A DNA stretch of 64,000 nucleotides from Hemileia vastatrix (GCA_030280995.1 JASXTE010000004.1:13109501-13173500), one strand, 5' to 3'; shown: positions 10,488-19,893, numbered from the stretch's first letter. Numbers and translations are program-made. Notes: generated by a model not told the origin, from the letters alone.

Positions 10488-11500
10488 ATGAAACCTTCTG
10501 ACTTCATTGCTTCAGCTGATCAATCTTGCAAATACTGTGCCTTCACCCATAGGGAATGTATCTTCTCTTTTAAATGGAAAAAGCACACTTATAACAGGGC
10601 TTGTTTATCCTGCTATGAGAAGAAAAGAAAATGTTCTGGCTTGAACTGTGGTTCTTTCCCCATCACTGCTACTAGCTTCGCCGCCTTCTGCAAACCTCTT
10701 CCTTCTTCTTCACCTTCTACTCCACTCCCTATTCCATCAACCTCTAAAGATCCCATCCCTTTTTCTCCATCAGCCTATTTAAACCTTTCTCCATCACCTA
10801 ATCCTCTGGGTCCTTCTCTCCAATCTAGACTTGCTGCTAGTCCCCCAAGAACTCTTGCTGCTCCCAGGGCCATGCTTCAGCCTTCTAACAATTCTTCTCC
10901 TTCTTCCAACATCTTGAAGCACAAAAGGTCCTATAATAGCCAGCAGTCTTCATCTTCTCTTGTTTCATCCAAAAGGCCCAGAACATCTACTTCAAACACC
11001 AAATCCAACACCAGTCCTCCTCATCTATCAAAAATAAAAAATCCTTTTCTAAACATAAAAAATCCCACTCCATTACCAAGTAAGCCATTTATCTATGATC
11101 ATGATAGTGTTGACACAGGTTAGTTGTCTCTTTTATTTTCTTAATCTTCAGGTTTTAATTTGCTGATATTTTAATTTGATAAACGTCCACCGGTTCTCCA
11201 ATTTCATATTCTGCTTATGAACTACCAGAACCTAATCCAAGCTTCCCTAGAGTTCCAATTCACCTAGTGTCTGAAAAGCTTTTTGCTAATTTTAATAACC
11301 TTATCGCTTATTTCCAACGATACCCGCCCTCTGATAGATCAGAATCTTGGATGAGAGAGCAACTGTTAAGAGACCTTTTCAAAATAGCCAACTGGCTTCA
11401 GCACTATCGTGACCGTGAAATAAGATTCGAATCCCAGGAAATCGATCAAGGTCCTTCTAAATTTTCTAATTTCGATTCTTCAAAAGATAACAACCCTTGA
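10488..11500 (+). CDS. Opposite-strand gene 2 of element B, paralogue of gene 1
   Basis: Exon 1 (10,488-11,118) begins MKPSDFIASADQSC. The donor is GTTAGT at 11,119. Two acceptors keep the frame: exon 2 may start at 11,229 or 11,268, and it ends at 11,500. Residues 14-50 contain CKYCAFTHREC, fourteen residues, then CLSCYEKKRKC, again a doubled CX2CX6C cluster. A Ser/Pro-rich linker with basic patches (SKRPRTS) follows. Exon 2 encodes a helical domain (LFANFNNLIAYFQRYPP...WLQHYRDRE) that aligns with exon 2 of the gene at 8,639-9,336. The shared exon layout argues for duplication within the element. Role unknown. Confidence 0.78.
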
Positions 11501-12588
11501 TGGTGTTCTTCCTGGTATGTAGCTTTCTTGAATAATGTTTGAAAAATAAAATATAAACATCTAAACTACCTAAAACTAAAATACCTTTTATTATTATTAT
11601 TATTTTTTTTTTTTTATTATTTTTTTTTATTTTTTTTTTATTTTTTTTATTTTTATTTTTATTTTTATTTTTTAGTTATTTTATTATTATTATTTTTTTA
11701 TTTTTATTTTTTTTTACCATTTAAAATAAAAGATTTTTTTTTTTTTTTTTTTAATATTTAATTTTAATTTTTTTTTTTTTAAAAAAAAGATAGTTTTGAA
11801 ATAAAAGTTAAAATTTAATTTTTAAAGAAAGATAAACGAATGTGAAAAGAAAAATAAAAAATGTAAAAAAATTTTTTTTTTTTTTTTTTTTTTTTTAAAA
11901 ATAAAATTTTAAAAGATGCCCCCCGGCCATTTGATGAGCCGTACCCTCGACATCATACCTACATCCAAGTGCAACTTGATGTGGTTACACAATTTTGAGA
12001 AATTGAAAAGAAAAGAAAATAAATGAAAGTTTTTAGAAGATATTTTTTTATAATGATGATCACTGGGTGGACTCCCTCCAATTTATAAAAATGATTAGAG
12101 ACCACCAGTGAGCATCACCTTTACATTAATTCATAATATATATTAAAGAAAAGAAATCACAATCTAACATAAAAAATCAAAAACAAAATAAAATATAAAA
12201 AAATCTTGAATCCGGTGTTGAGAGCGGTGTCTCTTGATTCGTTCCAGTTTATAGTCTTAGTGGACTTCCTAAAATTAAAAGACAAAGCCAGGATTCAACT
12301 AGAAACAGGGAAAATTTTGGAAACGAACATTATGGGGTAATTGTGTATAGAGCAGCCAGCCCATCAATTTCCCCCACACTTGCCAACATTTAATTAAGAA
12401 GGTTCCCCTGTGAACACTTCTTCCAATAAATTTTAAAAATTTTCCAACACTATCTTCACCCATATTTTAAGAATTTTAAATTTTGAAAATTTTCAATGAA
12501 GGTTTTCTCGTATTTCGTTATGTTTCATCACAGTTTCGTTGCCCATATGCAGTGTAATGATAGTAAATTATTTGATAAAAAAAAAAGA
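11501..12588. other. Gene-free, T-rich low-complexity block of element B
   Basis: 11,585-11,905 consists of long T runs broken by A (TTATTATT, T14-T18 runs). 12,057-12,115 can fold into an imperfect stem (ATCACTGGGTGG with CCACCAGTGA). A stem-loop repeat of the family seen at 9.9-10.4 kb occurs at 12,245. No coding potential is visible. Confidence 0.7.
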
Positions 12589-12753
12589 AGATAGTTTATC
12601 CTCGTTGCGGAGGTCGTCATAAGATTTTTATAAACATCATAGTTTATCCTCATTGCGGAGGAATCCATAAAATTTCGTAGATATCATAGTTTATCCTCAT
12701 TGCGGAGGAATCCATAAAGTTTCATTGATATCATAGTTTATCCTCATTGCGGA
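12589..12753 (+). repeat. Four tandem 47-bp units with the AGTTTATCCTC stem-loop
   Basis: AGTTTATCCTCATTGCGGAGGA recurs near 12,592, 12,639, 12,686 and 12,733 with about 47-bp spacing. TCCTC pairs with GAGGA across a 6-nt loop. The last copy overlaps the 3' end of the pol frame on the other strand. The layout matches the 9.9-10.4-kb copies, but with different, still complementary, stem bases. Confidence 0.85.
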
Positions 12754-15454
12754 GGAAGACTTCGGCACTCCTGGTGCCTCTAGGATAGAACCGTTTCACT
12801 TGATCGGCCGCTACCCTCTTCTTCAATACTACTCCATCCAACTCTTCTAGCACATATGAACCGCCGGAAACTTGCTCCTTGATTTTATACGGTCCATTCC
12901 ACCTATCTGCAAACATTTTTCCCCACTGACTTTCCAAACTCCTATTATACACCAGGACCATATCTCCTGGGTTCAAAGGTTTCCTTAATCGATGTGCCAA
13001 CCGCTCATCCCAATATCTAACTGATTGATTTCGGATCTTCATCATCCGCGAATATGCCTTTTCTAAATATTCTTCTTTCTTTTCTAGCTGCATCATTCTT
13101 GCACACAATAATTCTTCAGTAGTTTTGACCGTGTCCCAGTCAACTCCAAGATATGATTCAGCTTCTAAATCAACCGGTAAAACTGCTTTCTGTCCAAAAA
13201 CAAGTTCATAAGGTGAAAATCCGGTCGTCCTTTTGGCAGTGATTCGATCAGCAAATAAAACTAAAGGTAAATAGTGCCTCCACTTTTCAGCACTTGTCCC
13301 ACACATTTTAACTAAAGCATCCTTAATAACTTGATGCCCTCTTTCAACCATGCCTTCAGCTTCAGGATAATATGGGGTTGCTACCCTAACCTTTGATCCA
13401 ACTTTCAATACAGCCTCTTTAAACTCTGTCCCAAATTCAGGACCTCCATCTACCGTTACAAACTTCATCACCCCATACCTATATACCCAATTATTCAAAA
13501 AAAATTCTGCCACATTTTTGGCAGTTAAATTAATAAGAGGCGCTGCCTCTACCCAGCCAGATAAATCATCTCTGGCCACAATTAAATATTTATACCGTCC
13601 CTCTTTTATATGAACGGCATCTAAACTAACTCTTCCAAAGAGCGTATATTCACCGGTCGCGCGACCAGGTTCTTTCGGCCTTAAATAACTTCGTCTTTGA
13701 CATTCTTCGCATGACTGAACCCACTGTTTAACAGCCATCTTCATGCCAGGCCACCAAAATCGATCAGAAATTCTTCTAAAGGTTTCTCCAACGCCTCTAT
13801 GCCCGAGATCTTCATGCAGTGATTTCAAAACTAATTCTTGCCCCTTCTGTTGAGTTATAACTACTTGAGGATTTGGATACCTCCTCCTCATTAAACGTCG
13901 ACCAGATAGGTAAAACGTAGATGACTTCCTCTTGATAGCCACCCATTCATCGTCTTCACACTCTTCTGGCCTCTCTAAAGTCAACAAATATTTGACTAAC
14001 AAAAAATAAAAACCAGTCTGACCCCAGACTTCATCTTGAAAATCGATTAATATAACATCAATAGGGACTTCTCTATCACCAATATCACCTGCACATGAAT
14101 GAGCCAATAATCGTTGACCCCTAAATAAATCTTTAATCGAGCTATGTCGACGTTTTTCTTCTGAACCTTTGGATCCTTCGAAAACCGTATTTGAAAATAC
14201 CTCTTTCTCTTTATCCACCTTTTTATTTAAGTTCTCTAATTCTCCAACATATACACCATTCCTTAATTTACTACTATCCCACACTACCAATCCATTTTCC
14301 TCTACATACACCACATCTTCTTCTACCTCCTCTCTGCCGAATTTATCTACACCTTTTCCAACACCTTTATTAACATAAAAACTATTTTCCAGTTTATCCT
14401 CTTGGTGGAGGTCATCATCATCATAATCTAAACACAATAGTCCTGCCAGTTTAACCTCATGGGGGAGGTATGGAAAGTCTTCAGCTCCTTTAGTGCTGGC
14501 TTTGATAATAGGTATATCTTCATCGAACTCTTCTGAGTCTGAATCTTCTTCAGTGGGTGGTCTCCTTGATAAACCATCTGGCATAGTAAAAGTTTTGCCA
14601 GGCTTATGAACTAAATCAAACAAAAAATGTTGAATAAAAGCTACCCATCTCGTCATGGGTGCGTTTGGTAAGCTTGGGGAATTAATCATCTGGATTAACG
14701 ATTTCGCATCCACTTGCAACTCAAAATGTTGCCCCCACAAAATATGCTGAAGTTTCTTCAGTATTTTCGCCACACCACATAATTCCAATTTTGGTTGAGA
14801 ATATCTTGATTCGACCTCAGTAAATACTACAGATTCATACCTAACTGGCCTGATGTAACCAGCTTTATCCATCTGAGACAGAACCGCCCCAGCTGCAACC
14901 TGACTTGAATCAACTGCTAAATAAATTCTGCCAGCATCTTTTCCATAATCCAACTTGTGCAGGACTAAATCCTTCCCTACAACCTCCTTCAACTTCACAA
15001 ACGCCTTCTCACACTCTTCATCCCACTCCCAGTCTGCATCCTTTCTCGTTAACCGTCTCAATGGAGCTGCCAATGAAGAAAAGTCCTTGATAAACATTCT
15101 AACATATACACAAACGCCTAAAAACCCTCTAACTTCGGTCGTATTCTTGGGTCTTGGCCAGGACTGAATTTTGTTAACTTTCTTCTTGGACATAATCCTA
15201 CCCTCTCTACATACCACATGGCCTAATATTTCTAAGGCTGGCACACAACATGAAAATTTTGAACCTGAAATAGTTAAACCAGCCTCTTCAATTCGAAACA
15301 AGATTCTTTCTAAAGTAATTGCAAACTCCCAAATGAATTTGCGTATCCCGGGATTCTCTTCCAACACCTTTGCTTCCCTTATCCAACAGTAAATCACCCG
15401 TAAAGAAAGTTGGCAGTTTACCCTCTTGCTGGAGGACCGGAATTGAATTTTCAC
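12731..15454 (-). CDS. pol: Element B pol: RT C-terminus, RNase H and integrase, uninterrupted
   Basis: A single open frame of 907 codons. Residues about 30-135 are only the C-terminal part of RT (ITLERILFRIEEAGL, ILGHVV, EVRGFLGVCVYVRMF). The fingers and palm with YXDD are absent. RNase H spans about 175-295, with D182, E224, D249 and D293 in the expected contexts (YLAVDSSQ, PKLELCGV, LQVDAKSL, MPDGLSRR). The integrase zinc finger has H547, H552, C582 and C585. The core acidic triad is D612 (VSLDAVH), D669 (VTVDGGPEF) and E704 (GMVERGHQ). No chromodomain is seen after the integrase tail. DLHQEDKL near residue 349 and LPHEVKLAG near residue 330 are translations of the element's stem-loop repeat. 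The first 25 residues are not RT-like, so the real N-terminus may lie downstream. Confidence 0.93.
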   Translation of the reverse strand: MKIQFRSSSKRVNCQLSLRVIYCWIREAKVLEENPGIRKFIWEFAITLERILFRIEEAGLTISGSKFSCCVPALEILGHVVCREGRIMSKKKVNKIQSWPRPKNTTEVRGFLGVCVYVRMFIKDFSSLAAPLRRLTRKDADWEWDEECEKAFVKLKEVVGKDLVLHKLDYGKDAGRIYLAVDSSQVAAGAVLSQMDKAGYIRPVRYESVVFTEVESRYSQPKLELCGVAKILKKLQHILWGQHFELQVDAKSLIQMINSPSLPNAPMTRWVAFIQHFLFDLVHKPGKTFTMPDGLSRRPPTEEDSDSEEFDEDIPIIKASTKGAEDFPYLPHEVKLAGLLCLDYDDDDLHQEDKLENSFYVNKGVGKGVDKFGREEVEEDVVYVEENGLVVWDSSKLRNGVYVGELENLNKKVDKEKEVFSNTVFEGSKGSEEKRRHSSIKDLFRGQRLLAHSCAGDIGDREVPIDVILIDFQDEVWGQTGFYFLLVKYLLTLERPEECEDDEWVAIKRKSSTFYLSGRRLMRRRYPNPQVVITQQKGQELVLKSLHEDLGHRGVGETFRRISDRFWWPGMKMAVKQWVQSCEECQRRSYLRPKEPGRATGEYTLFGRVSLDAVHIKEGRYKYLIVARDDLSGWVEAAPLINLTAKNVAEFFLNNWVYRYGVMKFVTVDGGPEFGTEFKEAVLKVGSKVRVATPYYPEAEGMVERGHQVIKDALVKMCGTSAEKWRHYLPLVLFADRITAKRTTGFSPYELVFGQKAVLPVDLEAESYLGVDWDTVKTTEELLCARMMQLEKKEEYLEKAYSRMMKIRNQSVRYWDERLAHRLRKPLNPGDMVLVYNRSLESQWGKMFADRWNGPYKIKEQVSGGSYVLEELDGVVLKKRVAADQVKRFYPRGTRSAEVFLRNEDKL

Positions 15455-16004
15455 AAAAATTATTTTTTTGTGTTTTAATAATACCGAGATTTTTTATTTG
15501 ATTTTGATGAGATAATTGCAGTTTACCCTCTTGCTGGAGGTCCGGAATAACATTTTCACATAAATTATTTTTTTGTGTTTTAATTATACCAAGATTTTTA
15601 ATCGGATTTTGATGTGATATTTGCAGTTTACCCTCTTGCTGGAGGTCCATAATAGAAGGAGATACTTGCAGTTTAACCTCTTGCTGGAGGTCATAAAACA
15701 TACCCTTCCAATTTTTATCCAACCTAATTTGGCCCATTTTGCCTTTTTCACCGTTTTTAAAATTAATAGAAAAACCGGGTAAATCCAATAAACATATAGA
15801 AAAGTCCAAAACGTATTTGCACTCCAAAGTAATATTAACAGAAAATAATTGAGAATCCACTTGAATTATCTCCAAGTGAGCTGACCTATTGCAATCCGGG
15901 ATCTCATCCTGAGGAGAGATCACAACATTAGAGTGATCAGCCCCTGCTACCCCAAAAAATGAGGGCAACCATAATAATTTGAATCCTGAATAAATTGAAG
16001 ACAT
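15288..16004 (-). CDS. Unrecognised 238-codon frame between gag and pol of element B, with repeated LQQEGKL peptide
   Basis: This is the stretch where protease and the RT core would be expected, but no DSG or YXDD motif is present. The first 110 residues are unfamiliar. Then the peptide DLQQEGKLQ recurs four times (LQQEVKLQ, LQQEGKLQ twice, LQQEGKLP), within two near-identical 104-bp repeats that include IKNLGIIKTQKNN. The repeats coincide with the AGTTTACCCTC stem-loop on the other strand. The frame overlaps the start of pol in another register. It may be a vestigial Gag-Pol linker or only an open frame; I would not name it. Confidence 0.5.
   Translation of the reverse strand: MSSIYSGFKLLWLPSFFGVAGADHSNVVISPQDEIPDCNRSAHLEIIQVDSQLFSVNITLECKYVLDFSICLLDLPGFSINFKNGEKGKMGQIRLDKNWKGMFYDLQQEVKLQVSPSIMDLQQEGKLQISHQNPIKNLGIIKTQKNNLCENVIPDLQQEGKLQLSHQNQIKNLGIIKTQKNNFCENSIPVLQQEGKLPTFFTGDLLLDKGSKGVGRESRDTQIHLGVCNYFRKNLVSN
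15408..15700 (+). repeat. Tandem 104-bp repeats with the CAGTTTACCCTC stem-loop
   Basis: CAGTTTACCCTCTTGCTGGAGG occurs near 15,412, 15,519 and 15,622, and a variant with AACCTC near 15,668. The first two units are about 105 bp apart and share the intervening AAATTATTTTTTTGTGTTTTA stretch. The stem pairs CCTC with GAGG. Confidence 0.85.
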
Positions 16005-16033
16005 AACAATAAAAAAAAAATTTCAGCAGAGTT

Positions 16034-16061
16034 TAGGTAGTTTATCCTCATTTCGGAGGAA
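16034..16061 (+). repeat. Single stem-loop repeat between gag and the next frame
   Basis: AGTTTATCCTCATTTCGGAGGA is one more copy of the element B stem-loop (TCCTC/GAGGA), in the gap after the gag stop. Confidence 0.6.
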
Positions 16062-17294
16062 TTAAATTCTTGATATCCCCTGGAGATAATCCATAATTTT
16101 GCCCCAAGGGCTTATCCACCGATTCCATAAAACCCAAAAATAAACCCCCATAATTTGTCCTACCATTGGACATAAAAAATAAACAGCCCTTTTCCAAAAC
16201 ATGAGTGCATCCAATTTATGCACTCTATTATCAAATGCCACTACACTCTTTATTAGTGCAGGGAAAACCATATCCTCCATAAAAATCTCTTCCTGAGATT
16301 GAAACAAATCCACCATACATATACCAGATTCATAAACCATATCCACATCTGAATTGCAGACAGTCTCCGCTTTTGAAGACAAAACCTGAGGTAAATATTC
16401 CTCTAAATCAAATTCCAAATTATCCAAAACAAAATTATCCCCAACATCCAAATTTTCTTCATCAGTGACAATAATATCTTCATCTTCAGAAACCTCTTCT
16501 TTCCAAACAGAAGAGTTAACAAAAATAATATCTTCAGGCTGGACAAAATCTTCAGGAATGGCTGATTCCAAAAATTCAACAGAAGCTAATTCTTCTAAAC
16601 CGCCCTCTTCTATCTCTTGAGCAAGAAAAACCTCTTTTCCAGAGTCCAAATCAAAAGAATTATGAGTATCCAGATGTTCTAAAATAGCCTTCTTTAGCAC
16701 CTCCATGCCAGGAATCCTAGTTTCTCCATCTGGGCAATCCTTCATTAAATTCGCATTAATAAGCACCATCAAAACATCTTTCTTAACCTTTTCCCCCATA
16801 GCATCCCAAAAAATATACTTTGATGCATTATCATGAAATAAAATTTCATACTCCAACAAATAATCCAGAACCACCTGAAATTCAACGATAAAATGATGAT
16901 ACTGATGCAGAGATGTTACACCACCTTTTGATTCCCATTTCTTAGCTATATCCTTTAGATCCTCCAATGAATAAACTTTTGGCCACCTTTTTTCCATTTC
17001 CATCTTGAGCTTTCTCCAATCTTGATCTTTATAACCATCCATATAAATAACCTCCTTTTCCACCTCTCTGTCCAAAATAAAGAACCTAATCTGCTTCACC
17101 ATATCCAAAGGTAAAGCACCATCAATCGCAGCTGCAGTTTCATACCTATGTAAAAATCCTTCTAAATCATCTCCAGAAAACTTGGGCCCAACCCAAGATA
17201 CAATCCTTACTGATGCCCTAACAGGTACACCAGCAGCCAACACAGCAGTTCCACTAGTAGAAGACATCCCAAAACATAAGAAAAGCGTTAACAA
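16062..17294 (-). CDS. gag: Element B Gag-like protein
   Basis: An open frame of 410 codons lies just downstream of the primer-binding site. Residues about 28-175 have a retrotransposon Gag capsid pattern (VGPKFSGDDLEGFLHRYETA, then WRKLKMEMEKRWP, with spaced hydrophobic helices). The C-terminal half is very acidic, and there is no CX2CX4HX4C knuckle. Codon 10 (17,267) is a second Met, in MSSTSGTAV, and fits a cytosolic Gag start better than the hydrophobic MLTLFLCFG. The frame is uninterrupted, consistent with the near-identical LTRs. It probably forms the particle, but with no RT core the element would need RT from elsewhere. Confidence 0.85.
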   Translation of the reverse strand: MLTLFLCFGMSSTSGTAVLAAGVPVRASVRIVSWVGPKFSGDDLEGFLHRYETAAAIDGALPLDMVKQIRFFILDREVEKEVIYMDGYKDQDWRKLKMEMEKRWPKVYSLEDLKDIAKKWESKGGVTSLHQYHHFIVEFQVVLDYLLEYEILFHDNASKYIFWDAMGEKVKKDVLMVLINANLMKDCPDGETRIPGMEVLKKAILEHLDTHNSFDLDSGKEVFLAQEIEEGGLEELASVEFLESAIPEDFVQPEDIIFVNSSVWKEEVSEDEDIIVTDEENLDVGDNFVLDNLEFDLEEYLPQVLSSKAETVCNSDVDMVYESGICMVDLFQSQEEIFMEDMVFPALIKSVVAFDNRVHKLDALMFWKRAVYFLCPMVGQIMGVYFWVLWNRWISPWGKIMDYLQGISRI

Positions 17295-17412
17295 CCGTTA
17301 AAATAACAAGCCTCTTGCAGGCCAATAACAAAATCCAATTAGAGTTCCAGAGAATAAGCCTCTTTCAGGCTAAGAAAGTCCTAGATCCAAGTAAGTCCTA
17401 GAAAAAGCTAGA

Positions 17413-17440
17413 GATTTTGTACCCCACGTTGGGCGCCAAC
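17413..17440 (-). promoter_or_regulatory. Primer-binding site of element B
   Basis: On the minus strand TGGCGCCCAACGTGGGGT starts two bases inside the 5' LTR edge. It has the TGGCGCC start and the length typical of a tRNA-complementary primer site. I cannot name the tRNA from sequence alone. Confidence 0.8.
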
Positions 17441-18531
17441 TATGGTAAGGTAAACTCTTACAGTCGCCTTGCTGTAAGCAGAATCCGGAGGAGATATATG
17501 GATTTAGCTGAAAACCCCGTCCTTCCAATAAAAAATAACAAAGTAGGTGTTCTAAATCACTAAGCTAACCAATCTACTTAGATCTGATTGATAAAAATAA
17601 TGAAACTCTAAAATAATTAACGCTTATTGAGATTTAAAGAAAGTGGCTGTTGATAAAGAAATACTGATAACAACAATTAAGGTGTACCAGTGAAAGATCT
17701 GAAAAGATTGACTTTTATGTTTTTATAATAATTTGAATTTTTATGAGACAGCAATAATCAAGTCCCAGCGATGAAGACCTTTCTAAAGATACCCTATATG
17801 AAGTGTGATTTAAATTGTTGAATTGTATTTCTAAAATGTTATGTAAAAATAATAAATGTTATAAGGGTATTACAAATTTATTTAATTTGTTGAGTAATAA
17901 AAAATGAGACTGTGGTGGTTAATGATTAAGCTGTATGATCTGTCCCCCCTCTCAATTTCGAGTTTGAGAAGCGCTTAAGTATTCCTAGTCACGTGCCTAA
18001 GTTTTCCCCTCCAGAGCTCTTCCAGAGTCAATCCGGAGCCCGTACGGAGTCCGTCCGGACTTCCGGACTCAATTTAGAACCTTAAAACCATAATAAAAAA
18101 TCTAGAAAAATTACACATAATAGAGCTACTTCCCCTTTACATACCAAACTAATTTTCGTAGTCTGCGCAGCTCTAATTACCCCGTGAAAATTCATCAAAG
18201 TTAAGTAATTTTTGGAAAACGTAAATATTTCTATAAAACTTTAAAATTCATTTAAAAATATAAAAAAAATAGTAAAAATTCTGGGAAAATTTCCCAAGGT
18301 TCTTGAGTGACTTGACTTGATACTTATAAATTTTTCAGACCGTAAAAATAAGTTTTCTCCGTAAAATAAATTGTATTTGTGTAGGCATTCGCTCGTGACC
18401 AATTTCTTCATATTTTAAACTCCAAAATAAATTAAATAAAACCCTTTTTAAAAAATAATAACGCCAATCTTGCACGCCGTAATAACTCCATTTACATATT
18501 TAGGTGCCGTACTAAACTTTAGGCTACCACA
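17441..18531 (-). repeat. 5' LTR of element B
   Basis: This is 1,091 bp. It starts TGTGGTAG (minus strand, at 18,531) and ends TACCATA at 17,441, next to the primer site. The flank GTGTT right of 18,531 duplicates 7,411-7,415. Confidence 0.96.
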
Positions 18532-19681
18532 GTGTTGAGTTGTTTTGTAGAAATTTTGATGGTTTGAGAATTCTTTAGATTAAAGAAAAAGACAAAAGAG
18601 AAAATAATAAAAAATAAAAAATAGAGGTTGATTTAAAATTTGTAGAAAGAAAAAGAAGAATTTAAGAAATTTAATTTTGTGTAAAACATTTTTAGAGAAA
18701 AAGAAACTTCAATTATTTTGATTTTCATTTAATTTAATTTAATTTTTTATATTTAATTTAATTTAATTTATTGATTTAAATTCTGGTTTATTTTGATTTT
18801 AAATTTTATTTTATTTCTTGATTTTAATTTATTTTAATTTAAAACTATTTTAGGTCTTTATAAAGAAAAAGAAATGAGAAAATGAAAGAAGAAAACATAT
18901 GAAAATTTAAATTTTGATTTTAAAAAAAGGATGTTTAAAAATTTAAAGGGAAGAAAATTGAATTTAAGTTTTAAGTTTTTTAGGATTTTTTTAATTAAAA
19001 GATTATAAAAGTTCAAGATTGTTTGAAACATTAATGGCTGCTTCCCAGGATGTTTTATTTGAGTAATAAAGGTAAAAATCCCATTTCACAAGGTAATAGA
19101 GCTTCCACTGGTTTCTTCTTGAATCAAGAATCCAGCTTACTTCCCACTCTAGATGATCTTCTACTTTGACAAGTTACAGAGTGAGTTGGTTCTTGCCCAG
19201 GTATATTTCTAGAGTAAGTTTAAGAAGAGATAGGTGAAAAACAGGGTGAATTGATTGCCACTTTAAAGGTAACTTGAGTCAAAATGCATTTTTAGAGACT
19301 TCAGCATTGATTTCAAATAAAACCAAGCACTTTTTAGATAGTTTCTTTGACTGTCAAGTTGTTAAAATGTTTTTATTATCAAGCCATACTTTATTACCTG
19401 TTTTGGAAAGTGGAACATATTGTTGATGTTTGTTGGCCTGTTATTTATACCTTTGATTTTCTGCTTTAAGGTTAGATTTAATTTTGCCTTGAAGTTGTGA
19501 AATATTTTGAAGATAGTGTTCAGAAGGATGATTGATTCCTACATGAATTGGATTGAATCAAGGATTTCATCCATAGATTTTTTTGTTGAAGAATTTTTCA
19601 AGTTGTTGTAAGAAAATTAGGACAACGGTAACAATGTGGTCCAATTGTCTTGTTGATAATTGACATACATTCAAAGATATT
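18532..19681 (-). pseudogene. pol: Copy A2: integrase C-terminus, chromodomain and tail
   Basis: On the minus strand 19,681-19,500 matches the integrase C-terminal coding of A1 (a frame ending ...NIFECMSIINKTIGPH aligns with [14 protein letters not shown]). 19,170-19,020 encodes a chromodomain relic (VEDHLEWEVSWILDSR, LYYLVKWDF, KTSWEAAINV). 18,532-19,020 is the purine-rich tail on the + strand. Many stops and indels make it non-functional. Element B sits at 18,531/7,414, and a MITE at 19,682. Confidence 0.85.
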
Positions 19682-19893
19682 CACTGAAAAAAAATAAGTG
19701 AAACCTTCTAGAAGGTGTCTATCCCCATATTCAGTTTTGATTAAAGAGTAGATTTTATTTGATGTTGCACAAGCTAGTGCGCTCATTGTTCAGTGCACAG
19801 TCTTTCCACAAGAATTACAGCTGGGCTGAATTTGAGTTAAATAAAAGATAGGGATTGGCACCTGCTATCAGGTGCCAATGTTTTTTTCTGGTG
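19682..19893. mobile_element. 212-bp CACTA-like MITE
   Basis: Left end CACTGAAAAAAAATAAGTG and right end (reverse complement) CACCAGAAAAAAACATTGG. Each is followed by a subterminal palindrome, ACCTTCTAGAAGGT on the left and GGCACCTGCTATCAGGTGCC on the right. It is flanked by ATT at 19,679-19,681 and 19,894-19,896. Copy A1 (near 2,515) holds a single ATT at this site. Non-coding. Confidence 0.85.

Larger units (their letters stand above)
7415..18531 (-). mobile_element. Ty3/gypsy element B, complete with both LTRs but lacking the RT core
   Basis: Two nearly identical LTRs (7,415-8,515 and 17,441-18,531) flank minus-strand gag (17,294-16,062) and pol (15,454-12,731), plus two + strand genes (8,639-9,336 and 10,488-11,500). 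The ends are TGTGGTA...TACCATA on the minus strand. The target duplication is GTGT(T) at 7,411 and 18,532, and the flanks rejoin into the tail of copy A2. A tRNA-type primer site and a polypurine tract are present in the expected places. By eye the LTRs differ at about half a dozen bases plus an 11-bp indel, so the insertion is young. No RT fingers/palm with the YXDD motif is encoded. Confidence 0.95.

Noticed and set aside
14169..15392. Several + strand frames of 60-73 codons
   Set aside because: They are antisense shadows of the intact element B pol frame.
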